A DNA stretch of 64,000 nucleotides from Micropruina sp. Its GTDB lineage: Bacteria > Actinomycetota > Actinomycetes > Propionibacteriales > Propionibacteriaceae. The position numbers and the translations under genes are program-made. The stretch spans positions 372,001 through 436,000 of the forward strand of contig JADJTM010000003.1 of NCBI GenBank assembly GCA_016711205.1, given 5' to 3'. Under the pieces are notes generated by a model. The model worked only from the letters and a program-made list of their open reading frames with translations. It did not search any database and was not told the DNA's origin. Positions 25,528 to 34,575 of the stretch are shown here, piece by piece. The number at the start of each line of letters is the position of its first letter. The first letter of the stretch is position 1.

Positions 25528-26366
25528 GCCGCCCCCTGCCCGAGGCTCCCGCGGCACTGCCCGCGCCCACGACCGACGCCCACACCCACCTGCTCAGCAC
25601 GGCGGAGTTCTCCGGCCTGAGCGTGGCCGAAGCGATCGCGCGGGCGGATGCGGTGGGCGTCCATCGCCTGGTCGAGGTGGGCTGCGACGTGGCCAGTTCG
25701 CGCGGCGCCATCGAGATCGCCCAGCAGCATCCCCAAGTGATCGCGTGCGTGGCGCTGCATCCCAACGACGCGGCCCGGGCCGGTGCCGGACTGGGCCGTG
25801 AACTGGCCGCGCTGGAGGCGCTGATCGGCGGCAGCGAGGCCGTCCGGGGCATCGGTGAAACGGGGCTCGACTACTACCGAACACGCGATGACGAGGGCAA
25901 ACGCCTGCAGCGGCAGTCCTTCGCCGCGCATCTTTCGTGGGCCCGCGAGCACGACCTGGCGGTCGTCATTCACGACCGCGACGCGCACGCCGACATTCTC
26001 GACGTGCTCGATGCCGAGGGGGTGCCGCAACGGTTCATGATGCACTGCTTCTCGGGCGACGCCGGGTTCGCGCGGCAGTGCCTCGACCGCGGCGCCTGGC
26101 TGTCGTTTCCCGGCACGGTCACCTTCCGGCCGAACGAGGCGTTGCGGGAGGCTTTCGACCTCACCCCGGACGACCGGCTGCTGGTCGAGACCGACGCGCC
26201 GTACCTGACCCCGGTGCCGTTGCGGGGCAAGCCGAACGCGTCCTATCTGATGCCGCACACGGTCCGCTTCCTGGCGGCTCGGCGCGGCGTCGACCTGGCG
26301 GCGTTCTGCCGGTTGCTGGACGACAACGCGTCCGCATTGTTCGGGCCCTGGGGGATCGATGGCTGA
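25524..26366 (+). CDS. tatD: TatD-family metal-dependent DNase
   Basis: 280 residues. TIM-barrel metal sites: DAHTHL (HxH), IGETGLDYYR (Glu), VVIHDRDAH, FMMHCFSGDA and VETDAPYLTP (Asp). TatD enzymes act as 3'-5' exonucleases on DNA and on damaged ends. GTG start overlaps rsmI; its end overlaps rsmA by 8 bp. In many actinobacteria rpfB lies between tatD and rsmA; here there is no room for it. Confidence 0.93.
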   Translation: MSRPLPEAPAALPAPTTDAHTHLLSTAEFSGLSVAEAIARADAVGVHRLVEVGCDVASSRGAIEIAQQHPQVIACVALHPNDAARAGAGLGRELAALEALIGGSEAVRGIGETGLDYYRTRDDEGKRLQRQSFAAHLSWAREHDLAVVIHDRDAHADILDVLDAEGVPQRFMMHCFSGDAGFARQCLDRGAWLSFPGTVTFRPNEALREAFDLTPDDRLLVETDAPYLTPVPLRGKPNASYLMPHTVRFLAARRGVDLAAFCRLLDDNASALFGPWGIDG

Positions 26367-27207
26367 GGGCCTGCTCGACCCGCGCACGATCCGCGAACTG
26401 GCCGCCGAGCTCGACCTGCGGCCGACCAAGCAACGCGGGCAGAACTTCGTCCACGACCCCAACACGGTGCGACGCATCGTGGCCGCCGCGCAACTGTCGC
26501 CGGACGACGTGGTGCTCGAGATCGGCCCCGGGCTGGGCTCGCTCACCCTCGGGCTGCTCGAGGCCGTCGCGGCGGTGCACGCGATCGAGATCGACGACCG
26601 GCTGGCGGCTCGGCTGGCGCGCACCGTCGGCGAGCGGCTGCCGGACGCCGCTGCTCGGCTGAACGTGATCGAGGCGGACGCGCTGCGGATGAGCGACCTG
26701 CCCGATCCGCAGCCGAGCGCCGTGGTGGCCAACCTGCCCTACAACGTGAGCGTGCCGGTGCTGCTGCACGTACTGGCCACGTTTCCGGCACTTCGGCACG
26801 GCCTGGTGATGGTGCAGTCCGAGGTGGCGGACCGGCTGGTGGCGGGGCCCGGCAGCAAGGTGTACGGCGTTCCGTCGGTGAAGCTGGCCTGGTACTGCAG
26901 CGCGCGGCGGGTCGGCTCGGTTCCGCCGGCGGTGTTCTGGCCGGTGCCCAACGTCGATTCGGGGTTGGTGGCCTTGCAGCGACGCGATCAGCCGGTCACC
27001 TCGGCGTCCAGGCAGCAGGTGTTCGCCCTGATCGATGCGGCCTTCGCGCAACGGCGCAAGATGCTGCGCTCGGCGTTGGCGGGCGTCTACGGGTCCTCCG
27101 CGCAGGCGTCGGAGGCGTTGCAGTCCGCCGGAATCGATCCGACGGCCCGGGGTGAGGTGCTCAGCGTCACCGATTTCGCTCGGTTGGCGCAGGTGCGTCC
27201 GTCGTGA
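26359..27207 (+). CDS. rsmA: 16S rRNA dimethyladenosine transferase RsmA (KsgA)
   Basis: 282 residues. Motif QNFVHDPNTVRRIV, SAM-binding EIGPGLGSLTLGLLE, acidic EIDDRLA and the catalytic NLPYNVSVPVL (N-L-P-Y). It dimethylates A1518 and A1519 of 16S rRNA during 30S maturation. The ATG at 26359 lies inside the end of tatD. A perfect 40-bp palindrome begins 20 bp after the stop and may terminate the operon. Confidence 0.95.
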   Translation: MAEGLLDPRTIRELAAELDLRPTKQRGQNFVHDPNTVRRIVAAAQLSPDDVVLEIGPGLGSLTLGLLEAVAAVHAIEIDDRLAARLARTVGERLPDAAARLNVIEADALRMSDLPDPQPSAVVANLPYNVSVPVLLHVLATFPALRHGLVMVQSEVADRLVAGPGSKVYGVPSVKLAWYCSARRVGSVPPAVFWPVPNVDSGLVALQRRDQPVTSASRQQVFALIDAAFAQRRKMLRSALAGVYGSSAQASEALQSAGIDPTARGEVLSVTDFARLAQVRPS

Positions 27208-27226
27208 GCCGCGCCCGTCACAAAGT

Positions 27227-27266
27227 GTGGAGGATTGGGCTTCGACATCGAAGCCCAATCCTCCAC
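27227..27266. repeat. Family C perfect palindrome
   Basis: GTGGAGGATTGGGCTTCGA (27227-27245), two-base centre CA, then its exact complement (27248-27266). Possible terminator of the rsmI-tatD-rsmA operon, but a second copy inside maoC shows it is a dispersed repeat. Confidence 0.85.
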
Positions 27267-27332
27267 GCATTCACGGAGCTGGCCGTCCGACCCACCTCGA
27301 CCGCTGCGGTATGCAGCGTTTCGCGTATCGGA

Positions 27333-27344
27333 TAGCCTCGCCGC
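27333..27344 (+). promoter_or_regulatory. -10 element abutting ispE
   Basis: TAGCCT at 27333-27338, six bases, then GTG at 27345: leaderless spacing. No clear -35. Confidence 0.4.
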
Positions 27345-28274
27345 GTGGCGTCACCCCTTGTCCCCGAGCCGGACTGGGTCCGAGTTCGGGCTTCCGGCAA
27401 GATCAACCTGGCTCTCCGGGTCGGTGGCGTGCGCCCGAGCGGCTATCACCCGCTGGCGACGGTCTTTCAGTCGGTGTCGCTGTTCGACGAGATCGCCGTG
27501 CGCTGGGCGGCGCCGGGCCGGTTCAGCGTCAGCGTGCAGGGTGAGCAGGCCGACCTGGTGCCCACCGATGAGACCAACCTGGCGGTGCGGGCGGCGCGGC
27601 TGCTGGCCGAGCACTACGGGCCCGGGCGGCTGGGCGCCGATATCACCATTCGCAAGACGATCCCCGTAGCCGGGGGCATGGCCGGCGGCTCGGCGGACGC
27701 GGCCGGTGCGCTGCTGGCCTGCTCGGTGCTGTGGGATCTGGACACCACCCCCGACGAGCTGCGCACCCTTGGCGCCATGCTCGGGGCCGACGTTCCGTTT
27801 CAGCTGATGGGCGGCACCGCACTGGGCACCGGGCGGGGCGATGAACTCATGCCGGTGCTGAGCCGAGGCAGCTATCACTGGGTGCTGGCGCTCAGCGAGG
27901 ACGAGCTTTCCACCCCCGAGGTGTTCCGACGCTTCGACGAACTGACCCCCGACGCCCCCGACGAACTGGCGATGCCCACCGACGTGATGAACGCGCTGGT
28001 GGCCGGTGACGCCCCAGGGCTGGGCGCCGCACTCATCAACGACCTGGAGCCGGCCGCGGCGACGCTGCGTCCAGGGCTGCTGCGCATTCTGCAGACCGGA
28101 CGCGAGTTGGGCGCCCTGGGCGCCATCGTGTCCGGGGCAGGCCCCACGTGTGCCTTTCTCGCCGTCAACGAGGCGGCTGCGGTCGACCTGTCGGTGCGGT
28201 TGTCCAGCGAAGGCATGTGCCGGGCGATCCGCCGGGTCACCGGCCCGGTGCCGGGCGCCCGGCTGATCAACTGA
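27345..28274 (+). CDS. ispE: 4-diphosphocytidyl-2-C-methyl-D-erythritol kinase IspE
   Basis: 309 residues. GHMP kinase: N-terminal VRASGKINLALRVGG, the phosphate-binding loop PVAGGMAGGSADAAGALLA, and the C-terminal SGAGPTCAFL motif. It phosphorylates CDP-methylerythritol with ATP in the MEP isoprenoid pathway. GTG start at 27345 with a -10-like box six bases upstream and no Shine-Dalgarno. Its 3' end overlaps the convergent MFS gene by 8 bp. Confidence 0.94.
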   Translation: MASPLVPEPDWVRVRASGKINLALRVGGVRPSGYHPLATVFQSVSLFDEIAVRWAAPGRFSVSVQGEQADLVPTDETNLAVRAARLLAEHYGPGRLGADITIRKTIPVAGGMAGGSADAAGALLACSVLWDLDTTPDELRTLGAMLGADVPFQLMGGTALGTGRGDELMPVLSRGSYHWVLALSEDELSTPEVFRRFDELTPDAPDELAMPTDVMNALVAGDAPGLGAALINDLEPAAATLRPGLLRILQTGRELGALGAIVSGAGPTCAFLAVNEAAAVDLSVRLSSEGMCRAIRRVTGPVPGARLIN

Positions 28275-29430
28275 TCGGATCCGGACGCTCCTCGCGCGGC
28301 ATCGCCGAGGCCAGGAACGGCAGTGCCGCCAACAGCACCGCGGGCACGAACATGGTGTGCTGCAGGCCGAAGTGGTTGGCCAGAAAGCCGATCACCGCCG
28401 GCCCGCACAAGAAGGTCGCGTACCCGAAGGTGACCACGACGGCGAGACCCCGTCCGCCGGCTGCGTGCCCCGCGACCGCGTACACCTGGGGCGCGATCAT
28501 GCCGATGCCGAAGCCGACCATCGCCCAGCCCACCAGCAGCACCGGCAACGGCGTCGCGATCGCGGTGATCAGGTAGCCCAACGATGCGCACACGCCGCCG
28601 AACCGCACCACTGCCCGGCGTCCGAACCGGGCCACCAGGCCGTCGCCCAGCAGCCGGATCGCGACCATGAAAAAGGCGACCACGGTGACCGCGAGCGAGC
28701 CCTGGGCAGGGGGGATCAGGGCCACCTCGGTGACGTGCTGACCCGACCAGTCCATCGCGGTGCCCTCGCCGAGGCCGAACGCGATCGCCATCAGGCCCAG
28801 CAGGTACGCCCAGCGGGGGATCGGCGTCTTCACTCCCGACGCGTCCTGATGGTCGACGACCTCGGTCTCGGGGGTGATCCGGAACCCGATCACGCAGGCT
28901 GCGACCCCGACGAGCGTGGCGGCGATCACGGCCGCCTGGACGGGCACGGCGGGCAGGGTGAACGACGCCACCAGGACGAGCGCGGCGCCGGCGAAGTTGC
29001 CCACCGACCACATGCCGTGGAAGAAGCTCATGATCGGCTTGGGACGGGCGGCCTCGACCTGCACGCCGATCGCGTTCATCGCGACGTCGATGCCGCCGTT
29101 GCCGAGTCCCAGCAGCAGGGCGGCGACGAACAGCGCCGCGTAGTGGGTGGCGAAGCCGGCGATCAGCAGCCCGACGATCAACAGCGGCAGGCAGGCCAGC
29201 ACCACCCGGCGGGCGCCGTGCCGGTCGGCCAGCCGTCCACCGATCTGCATGCCGGTGATCGCCGCCACCCCGGCGGCCACCAGCATCACGGCGATGCCGG
29301 CCGCGTCCAGGCCCAACCGCTCGCGCAGCGCCGCCAGCGAGGCCGCCCAGGTGCCGATCACCAGGCCGTTGTAGGCGAACAGGTTGACGACGGCGGGCGC
29401 GGCTGTGCGCGCAGAAAGGGCGGTAGGCAC
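28267..29430 (-). CDS. MFS transporter
   Basis: 387 residues from GTG 29430 (GTG 29439 is an alternative). Twelve-helix major facilitator pattern; signature GGRLADRHGARRVV between helices 2 and 3, and LLLGLGNGGIDVAMNAIGV. This resembles the fucose-permease-like or YbjJ-type subgroup with small intracellular loops. Substrate unknown. The convergent 8-bp overlap with ispE and the same-strand neighbour tetR suggest a regulator-transporter pair inserted between ispE and tRNA-Gln/glmU. Confidence 0.87.
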   Translation of the reverse strand: MPTALSARTAAPAVVNLFAYNGLVIGTWAASLAALRERLGLDAAGIAVMLVAAGVAAITGMQIGGRLADRHGARRVVLACLPLLIVGLLIAGFATHYAALFVAALLLGLGNGGIDVAMNAIGVQVEAARPKPIMSFFHGMWSVGNFAGAALVLVASFTLPAVPVQAAVIAATLVGVAACVIGFRITPETEVVDHQDASGVKTPIPRWAYLLGLMAIAFGLGEGTAMDWSGQHVTEVALIPPAQGSLAVTVVAFFMVAIRLLGDGLVARFGRRAVVRFGGVCASLGYLITAIATPLPVLLVGWAMVGFGIGMIAPQVYAVAGHAAGGRGLAVVVTFGYATFLCGPAVIGFLANHFGLQHTMFVPAVLLAALPFLASAMPREERPDPIS

Positions 29431-29462
29431 GAGTGGCACCCTATCGAGGTGCCCGGGTTGGG

Positions 29463-30164
29463 TCAGTCCGCGCTGGACGACGCGGCGGGCACGACCACCA
29501 CCGGGCCCGGCCGTTTCAGCATCGGGTCGATCTCGAGGTGCCGCATGCCGTTCCAGGCCAGGTTGACCACGTGGGCCGCGACGACGTCCTTGTCGAGACC
29601 GTTCTCGCGATGGTCCAGCCACCACTGCCCGGTCAGAGCGACCAGCCCCACCAGCATCTGCGCGTACATCGGCGCGAGGGCGGGGTCGAACTGCGACTTG
29701 GTGAACTCGGCGGCCAGCAGGTCTTCGGTGCGGTTCGCGACATCGGACAAAATCGTGGCGAACGAGCCTTCGGCCGAGGTGGCGGACGATCCGCGCGAGA
29801 TGATCGCGAAGCCGTCCGAATTGGCGTCGATGTAGTCCAGCAGGGCCAGCGTGCCGAGTACGATCAGCCGCCGGGCGCCGGCCCGCGGCGTGGTGAGCGC
29901 GGCCCGGATCGCGTCGTGCAGTCGCCGCACCTCGCGGTCCACCACGACGGCGTACAGCCCCTCCTTGCCGCCGAAATGCTCGTAGACCACCGGCTTGCTG
30001 ACACCGGCGTGCGCGGCGATCTCCTCGACCGAGGTGCCGTCCGGCCCCCGCTCGGCGAACAGGCTGCGCGCCACGTCGATCAACTGCTCGCGCCGCTCGG
30101 CCCGGGTCATCCGGACGCGGACGCGCCGGGCACGTCCGGCAGCAGCGGCTGTGGGGTTCGCCAT
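29463..30164 (-). CDS. TetR-family regulator
   Basis: 233 residues; start ATG at 30164. N-terminal basic segment RARRVRVRMTRAERREQ, then helix-turn-helix TSVEEIAAHAGVSKPVVYEHFGGKEG. The C-terminal domain (TetR_C type) has GQWWLDHRENG ... VNLAWNGMRHLE, common in actinobacterial regulators. It lies just upstream of the MFS gene on the same strand (32-bp gap) and probably controls it; ligand unknown. Confidence 0.88.
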   Translation of the reverse strand: MANPTAAAAGRARRVRVRMTRAERREQLIDVARSLFAERGPDGTSVEEIAAHAGVSKPVVYEHFGGKEGLYAVVVDREVRRLHDAIRAALTTPRAGARRLIVLGTLALLDYIDANSDGFAIISRGSSATSAEGSFATILSDVANRTEDLLAAEFTKSQFDPALAPMYAQMLVGLVALTGQWWLDHRENGLDKDVVAAHVVNLAWNGMRHLEIDPMLKRPGPVVVVPAASSSAD

Positions 30165-30248
30165 CGGACCAGTCTGACGCCTGCGCGTCCGCTGGCCAAA
30201 CCGTGAGATGCGAGCCTCGCGCGGGCCCCGTAGGGTGGGAGCGCACGA

Positions 30249-30327
30249 TCCCCGGTTGGTCTTTCGGTAGGGCCCGCCTGACTTTGAATCAGGATTAGCG
30301 CAGTAGGTTCGACTCCTACCCGGGGAG
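30249..30327 (+). tRNA. tRNA-Gln (anticodon TTG)
   Basis: Acceptor TCCCCGG pairs with CCGGGGA at the 3' end, with the U1-A72 pair typical of tRNA-Gln. Anticodon arm CCTGA-CTTTGAA-TCAGG gives anticodon TTG; T arm GTAGG-TTCGACT-CCTAC. The 3' CCA is not encoded. The variable region is nine bases, long for a class I tRNA. Position just upstream of glmU matches the arrangement I recall in other actinobacteria. Confidence 0.85.
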
Positions 30328-30489
30328 CGCAGGCCGTCCACGTGTCACCGCGGGCAGGCACGTGAGCGCCAGAGTGCTCAATCAGTGACGAGCGAGCCGT
30401 TGCGGTCCATTAGGCTGATGGCCGAGAGCTTGGGGCGGCGCTCGCGCGCGCGTCCGCAGGCCCGGTGGCCGCTACAGCTGGGAGTACTC

Positions 30490-31962
30490 GTGTCCACAAC
30501 CGACCAAGGCCGGGTCGCTGCGGTCGTCATCATGGCGGCGGGCGCTGGCACGCGCATGAAGTCGGCCACCGCCAAAGTGCTGCACCCGCTGGCCGGACGA
30601 TCCATGCTCAGCTACGCCGTCGACGCCGCCGGCGCCCTCGAGCCGGAGCATCTGGTGGTCGTGGTCGGGCACCAGCGCGAGCAGGTCGAAGCTCATCTCG
30701 CCGAGATCGCCCCGCAGGTGCTCACCGCCGTGCAGGAACAGTTGCGGGGCACCGGCGACGCCGTCCGCTCGGGTCTGGCCGGGCTCGACCAGCTGACCGG
30801 CCAGGTGGTGGTCACCAGCGGTGACGTGCCGTTGCTCACCGGCGAGACGCTGCGCGGCCTGGTCGAGGTTCACCGCGGCGAAGGCAACGCGGTCACGGTG
30901 CTCACCACCATCGCGCCCGATCCCACCGGTTACGGACGGGTCGTGCGCGAGGGGGGCGAGGTCGTCCGCATCGTCGAGCAGCGGGACGCCACACCGGCCG
31001 AGCAGGCGATCACCGAGATCAACGCCGGCATCTATGTGTTCGACGCGCCGGTGCTGCAGGCCGGCATCGCGAACCTGTCGGACGCCAACGCCCAGGGCGA
31101 GTTGTACCTGACCGACGTGATCGGCTTCGCCCGCAGCCTCGGCCGCCGCGTCGGTGGCAGTGTGCTCGCCGACTCGATGCAGGCCGAAGGCGTGAACGAC
31201 CGCATTCAGCTCGCCGCGCTGAACGCCGAACTGAACCGCCGCATCCTGTTCCGCTGGATGGCGGAGGGCGTGACCGTGATCGACCCCGCCACCACCTGGG
31301 TGCACGACTCGGTCGACCTGGCGCCCGACGTCACGCTGCTGCCCGGCACCTCGCTCGAGGGCGCCACGTCCATCGCCGGCGGAGCCGTGATCGGTCCCGA
31401 CACCACGCTCGTCGACGTCGAGGTGGACGAGGGGGCGCACGTCGTCCGCAGCCACGCCACCTTGGCCGTGATCGGGCCGAACGCGCAGGTCGGTCCGTTC
31501 TCGTACCTTCGCCCGGGCACCCGATTGGGCGTCAAAGGCAAGATCGGCGCGTTCGTCGAGTGCAAGAACGCCGACATCGGCGACGGCGCCAAGGTGCCGC
31601 ACCTGACCTACTGCGGCGACGCCACGGTGGGTGCGGGCGCCAACATCGGCGCCGGCACGATCTTCGCCAACTACGACGGGGTGACCAAGTCGCACACCAC
31701 CATCGGCAAGGCCAGCTTCATCGGCAGCGACACGGTGCTGGTTGCGCCGGTCGAGGTGGCGGACGGTGCCTACGTGGCCGCCGGCTCCACCGTCACCGCC
31801 CCGGTCGGGCCCGGCGAGCTCGCGGTGGCCCGCGCAGCGCAGCGCAACATCGGGGGCTGGGTGGCGCGTAAGCGTGCCGGCACCACGACGGCCGCGGCGG
31901 CCGAGGCGGCGCTTCGAGTCGCGAACGCAGAATCGATCGAGTCCCAGGAGGACAGCCAGTGA
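30490..31962 (+). CDS. glmU: Bifunctional GlmU: glucosamine-1-P acetyltransferase / N-acetylglucosamine-1-P uridylyltransferase
   Basis: 490 residues from GTG 30490, set by GGAG six bases upstream. N-terminal nucleotidyltransferase: VVIMAAGAGTRMKSATAKVL, QLRGTGDAVRSGL, TSGDVPLL and INAGIYVFD. The C-terminal left-handed beta-helix (from about residue 255) has hexapeptide repeats, PFSYLRPGTRLG, FVECKNADIGDG and NIGAGTIFANYDG. It makes UDP-GlcNAc for peptidoglycan. Overlaps the prs start by 4 bp, the conserved actinobacterial pair. Confidence 0.95.
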   Translation: MSTTDQGRVAAVVIMAAGAGTRMKSATAKVLHPLAGRSMLSYAVDAAGALEPEHLVVVVGHQREQVEAHLAEIAPQVLTAVQEQLRGTGDAVRSGLAGLDQLTGQVVVTSGDVPLLTGETLRGLVEVHRGEGNAVTVLTTIAPDPTGYGRVVREGGEVVRIVEQRDATPAEQAITEINAGIYVFDAPVLQAGIANLSDANAQGELYLTDVIGFARSLGRRVGGSVLADSMQAEGVNDRIQLAALNAELNRRILFRWMAEGVTVIDPATTWVHDSVDLAPDVTLLPGTSLEGATSIAGGAVIGPDTTLVDVEVDEGAHVVRSHATLAVIGPNAQVGPFSYLRPGTRLGVKGKIGAFVECKNADIGDGAKVPHLTYCGDATVGAGANIGAGTIFANYDGVTKSHTTIGKASFIGSDTVLVAPVEVADGAYVAAGSTVTAPVGPGELAVARAAQRNIGGWVARKRAGTTTAAAAEAALRVANAESIESQEDSQ

Positions 31963-32932
31963 GCGGAATCAAACGCCCAACCGAAAAGCACCTGATGGTG
32001 TGCACCGGAAGGGCCTTTCCCGAACTGGCCGAAGAGGTCGCCGAACTGCTCGGCGTCGACCTCATTCCGACCCGTCAGGTCACCTACGCCAACTCCGAGA
32101 TCTACGTGCGGTTCGAAGAGTCGGTGCGCGGTGCGGACGCCTTCGTGATCCAGAGCCACCCGGCGCCGGTGAACGAGTGGTTGATGGAGCAGTTGATCAT
32201 GCTCGACGCGCTCAAGCGGGCCTCCGCGAAGCGCATCACCGTGGTCTCGCCGTTCTACCCCTACGGCCGCCAGGACAAGAAGCACGCCGGACGCGAACCG
32301 ATCTCGGCCCGGCTGGTCGCCGACCTGTACAAGACCGCGGGCGCCGACCGGCTGATGTCGTCGACCTGCACGCCTCGCAGATCCAGGGCTTCTTCGACGG
32401 CCCGGTCGACCACCTGTTCAGCATTCCGGTGCTGGCCGACTATGTGGCGTCGAAGTACCCGTCCAAGAACATGACGGTGGTCTCACCCGACGCCGGCCGG
32501 GTGAAGCTGGCCGACAACTGGTCCGACCGGCTCGGTCTGCCGCTGGCGATCATTCACAAGCGGCGCGACCCGAACAAGGCCAACGAGGTGGCGGTCGGCG
32601 AGGTGGTCGGCGACGTGCAGGGCCGGGTCTGCCTGCTGGTCGACGACATGATCGACACCGCCGGCACGATCTGTCAGGCGGCCGCCGCCCTGCGCGAGCA
32701 CGGGGCGTCCGCGGTGATCGCCGCCGCCACCCATCCGATCCTGTCGGGTCCGGCGGCGCAGCGGCTCAACGCGTCGGCGTTCGAAGAAGTGATCGTCACC
32801 AACACGCTGCCGATCCGCGAGGACCTGGTGATTCCCAAGCTCACCGTGCTCTCGATCGCCCCCCTGCTGGCCAAGGCGATCCAGGAGGTCTTCGTGGACG
32901 GATCGGTCACCTCGCTGTTCGGCGTCGAGTAG
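31959..32932 (+). pseudogene. prs: Ribose-phosphate pyrophosphokinase Prs, frame broken by one missing base
   Basis: The first part reads MSGIKRPTEKHLMVCTG ... SPFYPYGRQDKKHAGREPIS ... TAGADRLM; the sequence then continues in the -1 frame as VDLHASQIQGFFDGPVDHL ... VVSPDAGRVKLADNW ... CLLVDDMIDTAGTI to the stop at 32932. Adding one G at about 32360/32361 (TCG-GTC instead of TCGTC) restores a protein of about 324 residues. Prs makes PRPP from ribose-5-phosphate and ATP and is needed for nucleotide, His and Trp synthesis. As the gene is essential in most bacteria and otherwise intact, a sequencing error is the likely cause. Overlaps glmU by 4 bp. Confidence 0.9.
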
Positions 32933-32967
32933 ACCGCTGGCAACCCTGTCCGTCCGGGATCTCTGCC

Positions 32968-33362
32968 GACCGGTAATGGGGACGGTTCCTTTCTCCGTCG
33001 CAATCGGGAGGCGGACGCGAGCCCGTGCCGACCGGTAATGGGGACGGTTCTTTTCTCCGTCACAATCGGGAGGCGGACGCGAGCCTGTGCCGACAGGTTT
33101 GGGGACGGTTCCTTTCCCCGTCGCAATCGGGAGACGGACGCGAGCCCGTGCCGCGCCGCCGGAGCATCAGTTCGATGGGCTCGGTGCGACGGGGAAAGGA
33201 ACCGTCCCCAATACCTGTCGGTCCCCGCAGGCCTGGACGAGGCCCTTCATCGACGAAACGGCTTCTGAGCGACGGGGAAAGGAACCGTCCCCATTGCCCG
33301 TCACACCGGCGAAACGGCTTCTGAGTGACGGGGAAAGGAACCGGGCACCCATTACCCGTCAC
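32968..33362. repeat. Family A palindromic repeat cluster 3 (six copies)
   Basis: Forward cores at 32978-32989, 33040-33051 and 33101-33112 sit in tandem units of about 61 bp (with CAATCGGGAGGCGGACGCGA between them); reverse cores follow at 33198-33209, 33281-33292 and a decayed one near 33337. Arms are GACGGG / CCCGTC. It lies between the convergent prs and lacI genes; the lacI stop falls in the last arm. No gene here. Confidence 0.87.
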
Positions 33363-34375
33363 ACCGGCCTGACCGACTGCCGCACCCGCAGTGGCATGGG
33401 CACCAGCAGGTGCTCCGGTTCGGGGTCGCTGAGCAGCATCTCCATCGCGCGACGGCCCATCTCTTCATACGGGATCGCAGCCGTGGTCAGCCCCGGACGC
33501 AGGTACGACGCGATCACCTCGTCGTCGAACGACACCACCGAGATGTCGTCTGGCACCTTCAAGCCCTGCTCGGTCATGGCCTGGTAAGCGCCGAAGGCCA
33601 ACCGGTCGTTGAGGCAGATCAGGCCGGTTGGACGTTGCCCGGACGCCAGTAGTTGCTGCATCGCCAGGTAGCCCACCTGCGGCTCCCACACGAAGCTGTC
33701 GTACAACCAGCTCGGGACGACGCCGTAATCACTCAGGGCACTGAAGATGCCCGCATAGCGCTCGCCGATGGTCACCGACAGCCGCGGCTGGGCGGCCTGC
33801 TCGGGTGCATACCCCATGATGGCGATGTCGCGATGGCCCGCCTCAAGCAGTGTGTGGGCCACGGTGCGGCCGGCCTCGAACTCGGCTGGCAGCACGCTGG
33901 GGTGGCCCTTGGGGCTGGTGGAGTTGATCAACACCACGGGCACGTCGGCCGGGATGCGTGGCACGTCGATCATCTTGGCGCCCATCAGACCGAACACGAT
34001 CGCATCCGGCTGACGATCAAGCATGGCCCGCAGCGCCTCCTTGACCCGTCGCGGATTGCTGCCGGTCTCGGCGATCAGCACCGTGTGCTGGTACTGCTCG
34101 GCCACGTCGAGCAGGCCGCGGATCATCGCGGACGCATACCGGGTGACGGTCACGTCGTCGGAGAGGAACGCCACCGTCTGGGTCTTTCCGATACGCAGGC
34201 TGCGGGCCGCGGGGTTCGGCCGGTAGTCCAGTTGCTCGGCGGCGGCACGGATGCGCTGCACCGCGTCGGCAGAGAGCCGGACGCCGGGCTTGTCGTTGAG
34301 CACCAGGCTCACCGCGGTGGGGGAGACCCCGGCCCGGGCGGCCACGTCCGCCAGGGTTACCCGCTTCTCGGCCAT
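33359..34375 (-). CDS. LacI-family transcriptional regulator of the sugar operon
   Basis: 338 residues. N-terminal HTH TLADVAARAGVSPTAVSLVLN with hinge helix YRPNPAARSLRIGKT, then a periplasmic-binding-protein-like effector domain ending in the dimer region (SFDDEVIASYLRPGLTTAA ... IPYEEMGRRAMEMLL). Divergent from the ABC operon with two operator-like palindromes between them, so it most likely represses that operon until the sugar binds. Its last codons run into family A repeat DNA. Confidence 0.9.
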   Translation of the reverse strand: MAEKRVTLADVAARAGVSPTAVSLVLNDKPGVRLSADAVQRIRAAAEQLDYRPNPAARSLRIGKTQTVAFLSDDVTVTRYASAMIRGLLDVAEQYQHTVLIAETGSNPRRVKEALRAMLDRQPDAIVFGLMGAKMIDVPRIPADVPVVLINSTSPKGHPSVLPAEFEAGRTVAHTLLEAGHRDIAIMGYAPEQAAQPRLSVTIGERYAGIFSALSDYGVVPSWLYDSFVWEPQVGYLAMQQLLASGQRPTGLICLNDRLAFGAYQAMTEQGLKVPDDISVVSFDDEVIASYLRPGLTTAAIPYEEMGRRAMEMLLSDPEPEHLLVPMPLRVRQSVRPV

Positions 34376-34454
34376 GTCGTCAGCTCACTTTCGCCACGTC
34401 GTGCGATTGGGGACGACGCCCCCCGCACCCTCTGCGCGTCCAGCGTATCTCCTG

Positions 34455-34470
34455 ATGAAAACCATTTAGC
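34455..34470. promoter_or_regulatory. Second, imperfect LacI operator
   Basis: ATGAAAACCATTTAGC; its right half ATTTAGC equals the half-site of the perfect operator at 34509-34524. Placed upstream of the -35 box, it could allow looping with the downstream site. Confidence 0.5.
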
Positions 34471-34472
34471 TG

Positions 34473-34501
34473 TTGACGCACGGAAAGCCGCGTGTTACGG
34501 T
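34473..34501 (+). promoter_or_regulatory. Promoter of the sugar ABC operon
   Basis: -35 TTGACG (34473-34478), spacer 17, -10 TACGGT (34496-34501). The expected start near 34508 lies at the edge of the perfect LacI operator. Confidence 0.6.
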
Positions 34502-34508
34502 TCCAACA

Positions 34509-34524
34509 GCTAAATGGATTTAGC
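34509..34524. promoter_or_regulatory. LacI-type operator
   Basis: GCTAAATGGATTTAGC is a perfect 16-bp dyad at the predicted transcription start of the sugar ABC operon, the classic place for LacI-family repression. Confidence 0.7.
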
Positions 34525-34575
34525 AGACCAACAGGGTTCGTCGCTGAACCCCTGACCTCTTTGGAGGAACCTCCC

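Noticed and set aside
32340..32370. Programmed frameshifting in prs
   Set aside because: No slippery heptamer or downstream structure, and no precedent in this gene; a missing base explains it better.
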